A stretch of DNA of 22,280 nt, from contig DATLQK010000007.1 of the NCBI GenBank assembly GCA_035535195.1, positions 1 to 22,280 on the forward strand. The letters are read 5' to 3'. Under the pieces are notes generated by a model, which worked only from the letters and a program-made list of their open reading frames with translations, was not told the origin of the DNA and ran no database searches. Source of the stretch: JACDAN01 sp035535195 (lineage in GTDB: Bacteria; Actinomycetota; Thermoleophilia; Gaiellales; Gaiellaceae). A program made the position numbers and the translations under genes. Below, one piece after another: positions 15,282 through 21,820 of this stretch (its first letter is position 1; the number at the start of each line of letters is the position of its first letter).

Positions 15282-17249
15282 ATGGCGGTCACCGACACCC
15301 TGATCAACACGCTTTTCGACGGGCGCTACCGCATCCTGCGGAAGCTCGGCTCGGGCGGGATGGCGAACGTCTATCTCGCCGAGGACGAGGAGCTCGGCCG
15401 CCGCGTCGCGATCAAGATCCTGAACGACCGCCACGCGAGCGACGACCAGTTCGTGGAGCGCTTCCGGCGCGAGGCGAAGAACGCCGCCGGGCTCTCGCAT
15501 CCGAACATCGTCTCGGTCTACGACCGCGGCGAGGCGGAGGGCACCTACTACATCGCGATGGAGTTCCTCGAGGGGCGCAGCCTCAAGGAGCAGATCGTCG
15601 CCGAGGGGCCGCTTCCGATCAGCGCCGTGATCGAGATCACGCGGCAGATCCTCCGTGCGCTCGGCTTCGCGCACCGGCGCGGGATCGTCCACCGCGACAT
15701 CAAGCCGCACAACGTCCTGCTCGCCGAGGAGCCGGGCGACGGGGACGGGCGCTTCAAGGTGACGGACTTCGGCATCTCGCGGACGACGACGAGCCAGATG
15801 ACCGAGGCCGGGTCGATCGTCGGTACCGCGCAGTACCTCTCACCCGAGCAGGCGCGCGGCGCCCCGGTCGACCAGCGCTCCGACATCTACTCGGTCGGCG
15901 TCGTGCTCTACGAGCTGCTGACCGGGGCGCTGCCCTTCAACGGCGAGACACCGCTCGAGATCGCGATGAAGCATCTGTCGGAGATCCCGCGGCCGCCGTC
16001 CGAGCTGCGGCCGGAGATTTCCCCCGACCTCGACATGGTCGTGCTGCGGGCCCTCGCGAAGGATCCGTCCGACCGGTACGAGAACGCGGAGGAGATGGAT
16101 CGTGACCTGACGCGGGTCGCGCAGGGCGGCACCGTGGCGGCCGAGACCGCGGAGGCGGCGACGGCGGTTCTCACCGGCGCGGGGCTTGCGGACACGGCGC
16201 CGACGATGATCTCGCGCCGGCCGGTCGTCGCCCCGCGGCCGTCGCAGACCTACGGGCGCGACTACTACGACTACGAGGAGCCGCGGCGCCGGCGCCGTCC
16301 GGTCTGGCCGTGGGTCTTCGGGATCCTGCTCGCGCTGGCGGCGATCTTCGCGGGCTACTACGTCTGGGACACGATCCAGGACGAGCTGAACGCGACGAAG
16401 CCGGTCGCGGTGCCGATCGTGGAGGGGATGCGACAGCCGCTCGCGGTCAAGCGCATCCGGGACGCGGGTCTGAAGCCGCGCGTCGTCGCCGAGGCGAATG
16501 AGACCGTCGCGCGGGGAATCGTCTTTCGCCAGGAGCCGTCGGCCGGCGAGCGGATCCAGAAGGGGAACATCGTCCGGATCTTCGTCTCGACCGGGAAACC
16601 GAGGGTGGACGTACCCGACGTGGTGGGCGCCCGGGAGTCGGACGCGATCGCGACCATCCGCGCGGCCGGTCTCGTCCCCGACCCGCACGACATCTTCTCC
16701 GACCAGCAGGCCGGAACCGTGATCGCGCAGGATCCGAAGGGCGGCACGAGTATCGTCAAGGGCAGCACGGTCCGCGTGAACATCTCCAAGGGCCGCGAGA
16801 CGACCGGCCTGCCGAACGTGATCGGGCTCTCGTTCGACAGTGCGGCGGAGCAGCTGCGGCGCGCGGGGTTCACCCCGTTGCGACGGGACGTGGACTCGAC
16901 GGAGCCGGCCGGGACCGTGATCGACATGACTCCAGGGCCGGGCACGCTCCAGCCGCCCGGCACGAAGGTGACGCTCAACGTCTCGAACGGCCAATCGACG
17001 ACCTCTGTTCCGGACGTGCGCGGCCTGGACGAGACGACGGCGCAGGCGAACCTCCAGAACGACGGTTGGGTGGTCGTGATCCGCGACACGCCGACGGACA
17101 ACCCGGACGACGACGGGGTCGTGCTCAGCCAGACGCCGACCGCCGGCGAGCAGAAGGCGCCGGGCTCGCGCGTGACGCTGTACGTCGGCCGCCTGCGGCA
17201 GCAGACCGACACGACCCAGACGACGACGACCACACCGACCACGCCTTGA
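15282..17249 (+). CDS. pknB: PASTA-domain Ser/Thr kinase PknB
   Basis: A 655-residue transmembrane kinase. The catalytic domain (about 15-275) has Gly-loop GSGGMANV (23-30), Lys45 in VAIK, Glu64, HRDIKPHN (137-144), DFG (162-164), a Thr-rich activation loop (168-174) and GTAQYLSPE. An Arg-rich juxtamembrane stretch (335-339) precedes the membrane helix (about 341-362). Four PASTA repeats follow (about 372-438, 441-505, 507-571, 574-637), expected to bind muropeptides or lipid II. The protein ends in a Thr-rich tail (643-655). ATG is 3 bases after the pbpA stop, with AAGGG upstream, and the stop overlaps the ddl start (TTGA). It is the likely master kinase of the operon. Confidence 0.97.
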   Translation: MAVTDTLINTLFDGRYRILRKLGSGGMANVYLAEDEELGRRVAIKILNDRHASDDQFVERFRREAKNAAGLSHPNIVSVYDRGEAEGTYYIAMEFLEGRSLKEQIVAEGPLPISAVIEITRQILRALGFAHRRGIVHRDIKPHNVLLAEEPGDGDGRFKVTDFGISRTTTSQMTEAGSIVGTAQYLSPEQARGAPVDQRSDIYSVGVVLYELLTGALPFNGETPLEIAMKHLSEIPRPPSELRPEISPDLDMVVLRALAKDPSDRYENAEEMDRDLTRVAQGGTVAAETAEAATAVLTGAGLADTAPTMISRRPVVAPRPSQTYGRDYYDYEEPRRRRRPVWPWVFGILLALAAIFAGYYVWDTIQDELNATKPVAVPIVEGMRQPLAVKRIRDAGLKPRVVAEANETVARGIVFRQEPSAGERIQKGNIVRIFVSTGKPRVDVPDVVGARESDAIATIRAAGLVPDPHDIFSDQQAGTVIAQDPKGGTSIVKGSTVRVNISKGRETTGLPNVIGLSFDSAAEQLRRAGFTPLRRDVDSTEPAGTVIDMTPGPGTLQPPGTKVTLNVSNGQSTTSVPDVRGLDETTAQANLQNDGWVVVIRDTPTDNPDDDGVVLSQTPTAGEQKAPGSRVTLYVGRLRQQTDTTQTTTTTPTTP

Positions 17250-18277
17250 GCTCCAAGCGGGTTCGCGTCGCCGTGATCGCCGGCGGACGGTCCAGCGAGC
17301 ACGAGATCTCCGTCGCCTCGGCCCGGTCCGTCCTCGGCGGGCTCGATCCGGACCGCTACGACGTGCAGACGATCGAGATCGACCGCGACGGCCGCTGGCA
17401 GCTGGACTCCGGCGAGGTTCGGCGCGAGCTCGAGCGCCCCGTGGCGGAGACGCTGCCGGTCCCGACGGAGTCGCCGCCGGAGACCCTGGGCCACGTGGAC
17501 GTCGTCCTCCCGATCCTCCACGGGCCGTTCGGTGAGGACGGGACTGTCCAGGGGCTGCTGGAGCTGGCGGGCGTCCCGTACGTCGGCGCAGGAGTGACCG
17601 CGTCGGCGCTTTGCATGGACAAGGACCTCTTCAAGTCCGTCTGCCGCGACAAGGGCATCCCGATGACTCGGTCGCTGACCTTGCGCGACGGTGACGAGCC
17701 GTCGAACCCGTTCGGCTACCCGGTGTTCGTCAAGCCGGCGCGGCTCGGGTCATCGGTCGGGATCACGAAGGTCAGGTCGGAAGAGGAGCTGGCCGAAGCG
17801 GTGGCGCTCGCCAGGCGCCACGACGACAAGGTGCTCGTGGAGGAGTTCGTCGACGGCGTCGAGGTCGAGGTCGGCGTGCTCGGAAACCGCTCGCCGATCG
17901 CGTCGATTCCAGGGGAGATCGAGGCTCACGGGTTCGGCGGCGTCGACTGGTACGACTACTCGGCGAAGTACGACGAGGGCGGCATGGACCTGATCATCCC
18001 GCCGCGGATCTCCGAGGAGCACATCGAGCGGGTGCAGCAGGTGTCGGTGGATGCGTTCATCGCAGCGGACTGCGAGGGCATGGCGCGCGCCGATTGCTTC
18101 GTGACCGCAAAGGGCGAGGTGCTCGTGAACGAGCTGAACACGATCCCGGGCTTCACCGCCACGAGCGTCTACGCCAAGCTGTTCGAGGCGTCGGGGATCC
18201 CGTACCCGGAGCTGCTCGACCGACTGATCGAGCTGGCGCTCGAGCGCCACGAGCGGCGCTCGCGGCTGCAGTTCTAG
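17246..18277 (+). CDS. ddl: D-alanine--D-alanine ligase
   Basis: A 343-residue ATP-grasp ligase that makes the D-Ala-D-Ala end of the peptidoglycan pentapeptide in the cytoplasm. Motifs are GGRSSEHEIS (13-22), LHGPFGEDG (91-99), the ATP-binding VKPARLGSSVGI (162-173), YDYSAKY (236-242), and NELNTIPGFT (295-304). The Tyr of the KY pair is the residue that in D-lactate-accepting Leuconostoc-type ligases is Phe, so ordinary D-Ala-D-Ala specificity (vancomycin-sensitive ends) is expected. The start is TTG 17246, overlapping the pknB stop; there is no better start before the nucleotide-binding motif. Ending the pknB operon with ddl couples precursor supply to wall signalling. The stop overlaps the convergent kinase inside CTAG. 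Confidence 0.95.
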   Translation: MSSKRVRVAVIAGGRSSEHEISVASARSVLGGLDPDRYDVQTIEIDRDGRWQLDSGEVRRELERPVAETLPVPTESPPETLGHVDVVLPILHGPFGEDGTVQGLLELAGVPYVGAGVTASALCMDKDLFKSVCRDKGIPMTRSLTLRDGDEPSNPFGYPVFVKPARLGSSVGITKVRSEEELAEAVALARRHDDKVLVEEFVDGVEVEVGVLGNRSPIASIPGEIEAHGFGGVDWYDYSAKYDEGGMDLIIPPRISEEHIERVQQVSVDAFIAADCEGMARADCFVTAKGEVLVNELNTIPGFTATSVYAKLFEASGIPYPELLDRLIELALERHERRSRLQF

Positions 18278-19719
18278 CGCGCGCGAACCTCGTTCACGTG
18301 CGCCGACCCGTCCAGGTCGGTGACCCAGACGACGAAGTAGCGCGCCTTCGCGTCGCGCAGGTCGAACGTAGTCGTGTCATTCACCGTCTGGTTGTCGGAG
18401 ACGGTGCGGAAGTCGCCGGTCGGTGAGTCCCCGGCGCGGATCTCGGCCTGGTATCCGGGCGTGTCGGTCGTGACGGTGATCTGGCTCAGGTCCACCTCTC
18501 GACCTGCGTCGAGCACGATGCCGACGCCGGGCTTCGACTGTGAGAAGTTCTGGTAGGTCTCGGTCGTCCAGTACGTCGCGGCGTCCCCGTCGGTGGCTCG
18601 CCCCACCTCCGCGTCGTGCTCCGCGCCGTCCCCATCGGGGTCGTAGGCGGCGACGGCCGACAGCTGGACCCGCGGGTTCGAGGCCTCCGCCGGCGAGCCG
18701 TCGTCGTTGTCGCGGAGCGCCGTCGCGCCGAGCGCGGCGAGCGCCGCGACGGCCAGGACGAGGAAGACGGCGACGATGGGCCAGAGCAGCCCGACGCGTC
18801 GCCGGCGGCGACGCGGCTCTTGCTGCTGCTGCTGCTGCTGCTGCCTCGTCCGCGGAGTCGCTTGGGGCCGGGCGATCATCGTCGCCTGTTCGGACACGGG
18901 GTCGAGGTCGGAGAGGCAGGCCTCGAGCTCGTTCACGAGCTCGTCCATCGTCGGACGGTCGTCGGGGTTCTTGTCCATCGCGCGCTCGATCAGGAGCGCG
19001 ACGCGCGGCGGACAGTCCGGCCGGTGGTCGAGCACGTCGGGCGGCGGCTCGTTCACGTGCTGCAGGGCGACGGTGACGAAGCTCTCGCCCGAGAACGGGA
19101 CGGCGCCGGTGAGCAGCTCGTAGAGGACGACGCCGAGCGAGTAGACGTCCGTGTGTGCGTCGACACGCTGCCCCCGCGCCTGCTCCGGGGCGATGTACTC
19201 GCTCGTCCCGAGCACGGTGCCGGTGACCGTCACACCGTCGACGTCCACCGATCGGGCGATGCCGAAGTCGGTCATCTTCGCCTGGCCCTCGTCATTCAGC
19301 AGCACGTTCTGGGGCTTGACGTCCCGGTGGATCAGGCCGCGGTCGTGGGCGAAGCCGAGCGCGCGTGCCATCTGGAGCGCGAGCAGGAGCGCGTCGCGCA
19401 CCGGCAGCGGCCCCTCGCGCTCGATCAGCTGCTTGAGGTTCTCGCCGTCGACGTACTCGAAGACGATGTACTGGCGGCCCCCGTCCTCGCCGCGGTCGAT
19501 CACCGTGACGATGTTCGGATGGCTGACCTGCGCGACCGAGCGCGCCTCGCGCCGGAAGCGCTCGACGTACTCCTCGTCCTGCGTGTAGTGCTCGTGGAGG
19601 ACCTTGATCGCGACCACCCGGTCCAGCAGCCGGTCGTGCGCCTTCCAGACGCTCGACATACCGCCGCGTCCCACGAGCTCAAGCAGCTCGTAGCGGCCTG
19701 CGATCACCTCGTCCGACAT
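18274..19719 (-). CDS. Ser/Thr protein kinase with extracellular discoidin-like domain
   Basis: A 481-residue single-pass kinase. The catalytic domain (about 9-270) has GRGGMSSV (17-24), Lys39 in VAIK, HRDVKPQN (131-138), DFG (151-153), a Thr-rich activation loop and GTSEYIAPE. Between kinase and membrane lie eight Gln (293-300) and six Arg (303-308). The helix spans about 309-333. The extracellular part (about 350-481) is not PASTA: AVAAYDPDGDGAEHDAEVG, TDGDAATYWTTETY, GVGIVLDAG and ITVTTDTPGYQAEI look like an F5/8 type C (discoidin-like) sugar-binding fold, reminiscent of the extracellular end of mycobacterial MviN. ATG 19719 is 23 bases downstream of gabT, probably cotranscribed. The ligand is unknown; a wall glycan is a reasonable guess. 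Confidence 0.92.
   Translation of the reverse strand: MSDEVIAGRYELLELVGRGGMSSVWKAHDRLLDRVVAIKVLHEHYTQDEEYVERFRREARSVAQVSHPNIVTVIDRGEDGGRQYIVFEYVDGENLKQLIEREGPLPVRDALLLALQMARALGFAHDRGLIHRDVKPQNVLLNDEGQAKMTDFGIARSVDVDGVTVTGTVLGTSEYIAPEQARGQRVDAHTDVYSLGVVLYELLTGAVPFSGESFVTVALQHVNEPPPDVLDHRPDCPPRVALLIERAMDKNPDDRPTMDELVNELEACLSDLDPVSEQATMIARPQATPRTRQQQQQQQQEPRRRRRRVGLLWPIVAVFLVLAVAALAALGATALRDNDDGSPAEASNPRVQLSAVAAYDPDGDGAEHDAEVGRATDGDAATYWTTETYQNFSQSKPGVGIVLDAGREVDLSQITVTTDTPGYQAEIRAGDSPTGDFRTVSDNQTVNDTTTFDLRDAKARYFVVWVTDLDGSAHVNEVRAR
18823..18843 (+). repeat. (CTG)7 trinucleotide repeat coding for poly-Gln
   Basis: Seven uninterrupted CTG units on the plus strand are seven CAG Gln codons on the coding strand, plus one CAA (TTG at 18820-18822), giving eight Gln. 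It lies in the juxtamembrane linker of the discoidin-like kinase. Slippage would change the Gln count in frame without breaking the gene. Confidence 0.95.
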
Positions 19720-19742
19720 CCGTCGGCGAAGGCTAGTCGTGG

Positions 19743-21062
19743 TCAGCTGAGGGCCGTTTCGAGTGCTTCTTCCCAGACCGCGAGCGCCTCGTCGAGCTCG
19801 GCGTCGGAGAGGGTCAGCGGAGCGAGCACGCGGATGCAGTTGGAGTAGATCCCGGACTTGAGCAGGAGGAGCCCCCGCTTCGCCGCCTCCGCGGTGACAT
19901 CGGTGGCGAGCTCCGCCGCCGGCGCCTTCGACGCCGGATCGGTCACCAGCTCGATCGCCACCATGGCGCCGAGGCCGCGGACGTCGCCGATCTGCGGGAA
20001 CCGCTGCTGCCAGCTCTCCATCCGCTCGCGCATCTGGTCGCCCAGGATCGAAGCGCGCGCCGAGAGGTCCTCCTCCTCGATCACGTCGAGCACTGCGAGC
20101 GCCGCAGCCTGGGCGACGGGGTTGCCGACGTAGGTGCCGCCGATGGCGGAGTCGCCCGGCGCATCCATGAGCTCCGGCTTCCCGAGGACGCCCGAGAGCG
20201 GGATCCCCATCGCGATCGACTTCGCGACCGTGATCAGGTCGGGCTCGATGCCGTAGTGCTCGATCGCGAAGAGCTTGCCGGTGCGCCCGAATCCGGTCTG
20301 CACCTCGTCGACCACCATCACGATCCCGTGTTCGTCACAGATCCGGCGGACGCCTGCCATGAACTCCTTCGGCGCGACGATGAAGCCGCCCTCGCCCTGC
20401 ACCGGCTCGATCACGATCGCAGCGATAGTCTCGGCCGCGACGTGCGTGATCAGCGCGCGCTCCAGCGCGGCGAGCGCCTCTTCGGCGCTCGGTCCGCGGT
20501 AGTGGTTGGGGAACGGCATCCGGTAGACCTCGGGCGCGAACGGCCCGAGCCCCGCCTTGTACGGGTGGGTCTTGGAGGTCAGCGACAGCGAGAGCAGCGT
20601 GCGGCCGTGGAAGCCCCCCTCGAAGCCGATCACAGCGGGGCGGCCGGTGTAGGCGCGCGCGAACTTGATCGCGTTCTCGACCGCTTCCGTGCCGGCGTTG
20701 AAGAACGCGGCCTTCGCGTTCGGGATCGGCACGAGCTCCGACAGGCGCTCGGCGAGGCGGACGTAGACCTCGTAGGGCACGATCGTGAAATCGGTGTGGC
20801 TGAAGCGGTCGAGCTGCTCCTGCGCGGCCTCGACGACCCGCGGATGCGAGTGGCCCACGTTGAGACAGCCGACGCCGCCGGTGAAATCGATGAACGTGTT
20901 CCCGTCCACGTCCGTCAGGCGCGCGCCCTCACCGCGCTCGATCACAATCGGGAAGGTCAGCGAGAGGGGCTCGGCGATCACCCGCTGCTTGCGCCCGATG
21001 ATCTCACGGGAGCGGGGGCCGGGGATGTCGGTGCGGAGGTCGATCGTCTTCGTCGTCGCCAT
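19743..21062 (-). CDS. gabT: 4-aminobutyrate-type class III aminotransferase
   Basis: A 439-residue PLP-dependent aminotransferase converting an omega-amino acid (probably 4-aminobutyrate) with 2-oxoglutarate to the semialdehyde and glutamate. Residues seen are GTEA (124-127, phosphate site), FHGRT (151-155), IEPVQGEGG (218-226), Asp252 in VDEVQTGFGRTG, and the Schiff-base Lys281 in TVAKSIAMG. N-terminal PGPRS and the length fit GabT. Ornithine or acetylornithine activity cannot be fully excluded. ATG at 21062 has no Shine-Dalgarno; the minus-strand TATCGT (21070-21075) ends 7 bases before it, suggesting a leaderless mRNA. Divergent from pdxH, which supplies its cofactor. No gabD or gabR is in the window. 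Confidence 0.92.
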   Translation of the reverse strand: MATTKTIDLRTDIPGPRSREIIGRKQRVIAEPLSLTFPIVIERGEGARLTDVDGNTFIDFTGGVGCLNVGHSHPRVVEAAQEQLDRFSHTDFTIVPYEVYVRLAERLSELVPIPNAKAAFFNAGTEAVENAIKFARAYTGRPAVIGFEGGFHGRTLLSLSLTSKTHPYKAGLGPFAPEVYRMPFPNHYRGPSAEEALAALERALITHVAAETIAAIVIEPVQGEGGFIVAPKEFMAGVRRICDEHGIVMVVDEVQTGFGRTGKLFAIEHYGIEPDLITVAKSIAMGIPLSGVLGKPELMDAPGDSAIGGTYVGNPVAQAAALAVLDVIEEEDLSARASILGDQMRERMESWQQRFPQIGDVRGLGAMVAIELVTDPASKAPAAELATDVTAEAAKRGLLLLKSGIYSNCIRVLAPLTLSDAELDEALAVWEEALETALS

Positions 21063-21116
21063 GGGGACGACGATAGCGCAGCGACCGGCGGAGTGGATAC
21101 TGAATACTGGCTATTC
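21063..21116. promoter_or_regulatory. Divergent gabT/pdxH promoter region with operator-like dyad
   Basis: Only 54 bases separate the two starts. A perfect inverted repeat TGAATA-CTGGC-TATTCA (21101-21117) reaches the A of the pdxH ATG, and it overlaps a tandem repeat of ATACTG (about 21097-21102 and 21104-21109). TATCGT at 21070-21075 (-) is a -10 candidate for gabT. The dyad could be an operator for a regulator encoded elsewhere. Confidence 0.45.
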
Positions 21117-21728
21117 ATGAGCGCCCGGGCGAAGCCGCTGCGACGGGTCGACCTCGACCCTGATCCACTGGAGCAGTTCCGCCGCTGGTACGAGGAGGCC
21201 GGGCAGGCCGTCGAGTTTCCCGAGGCGGTCGCGCTGGCCACCGCGACTGCGGACGGCTGCCCCTCGGTGCGCATGGTGCTCGCGAAGGGTTTCGACGAAC
21301 GCGGATTCAAGTTCCACACCGGTCTCGCGAGCCGGAAGGCCGGCGAGCTCGCGGAGACGAGCCGCGGCGCGCTCCTCTTCTACTGGCACCCGCTCGGGCG
21401 CCAGGTGCGGATCGAAGGGCCGGTGGAGCGGGTCTCGGACGAGGAGTCGGAGCAGTACTTCCGGACCCGCCCGCGCGGCGGGCAGATCGCCGCCTGGGCG
21501 TCGGCGCAGAGTCAGGTGATCGGCTCACGTGACGAGCTGGACGCGCAGGTCGAGCGGTACGAGCGCGAGTTCGAGGGGCGCGAGGTCCCGCTCCCGTCCC
21601 ACTGGGGCGGCTACCGGCTCGTGCCGGAGCGCTGGGAGTTCTGGCAGCACCGCGACAGTCGCCTCCACGACCGCTTCCGCTACAGACGCGACGGCGACGT
21701 GTGGCGGATCGACCGACTAGCCCCATAA
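21117..21728 (+). CDS. pdxH: Pyridoxamine 5'-phosphate oxidase
   Basis: A 203-residue FMN enzyme that oxidises pyridoxamine or pyridoxine 5'-phosphate to pyridoxal 5'-phosphate. Motifs are SVRMVLAKGFDERGFKFHT (50-68), the FMN-phosphate SRK (72-74), GRQVRIEG (94-101), the YFRTRPRGGQIAAWAS run (114-129), RWEFWQ (172-177) and the C-terminal RLHDRFRY (182-189) with the substrate-binding RLH. It is full length. ATG 21117 has no Shine-Dalgarno and lies at the edge of an inverted repeat. Divergent from a PLP-dependent aminotransferase, which makes biochemical sense. Confidence 0.96.
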   Translation: MSARAKPLRRVDLDPDPLEQFRRWYEEAGQAVEFPEAVALATATADGCPSVRMVLAKGFDERGFKFHTGLASRKAGELAETSRGALLFYWHPLGRQVRIEGPVERVSDEESEQYFRTRPRGGQIAAWASAQSQVIGSRDELDAQVERYEREFEGREVPLPSHWGGYRLVPERWEFWQHRDSRLHDRFRYRRDGDVWRIDRLAP

Positions 21729-21820
21729 GCCCAAGGGCCCCTGAAGCCACGCCCAGGGACCTGGTCCCGTTAAGAGGCTCGGCTGCGCGTCCGGTCAGGC
21801 CCGCTTCGTACAGTGGGCTG
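21729..21820. promoter_or_regulatory. pdxH-dinB gap with weak hairpin and -10 candidate
   Basis: GGGACC-T-GGTCCC at 21756-21768 is a small perfect dyad (effective stem about 5 bp) and a weak terminator candidate after pdxH. TACAGT at 21809-21814 lies 6 bases before the dinB GTG and would give a leaderless transcript. No convincing LexA box was seen. Confidence 0.35.

Noticed and set aside
13713..15710. 665-codon minus-strand open frame opposite pbpA and pknB
   Set aside because: Antisense shadow; the plus strand carries full transpeptidase and kinase motifs here.
14273..16105. 610-codon plus-strand open frame in another frame over pbpA/pknB
   Set aside because: Arg/Ala/Gly-rich shadow of the real frame with no domain signature.
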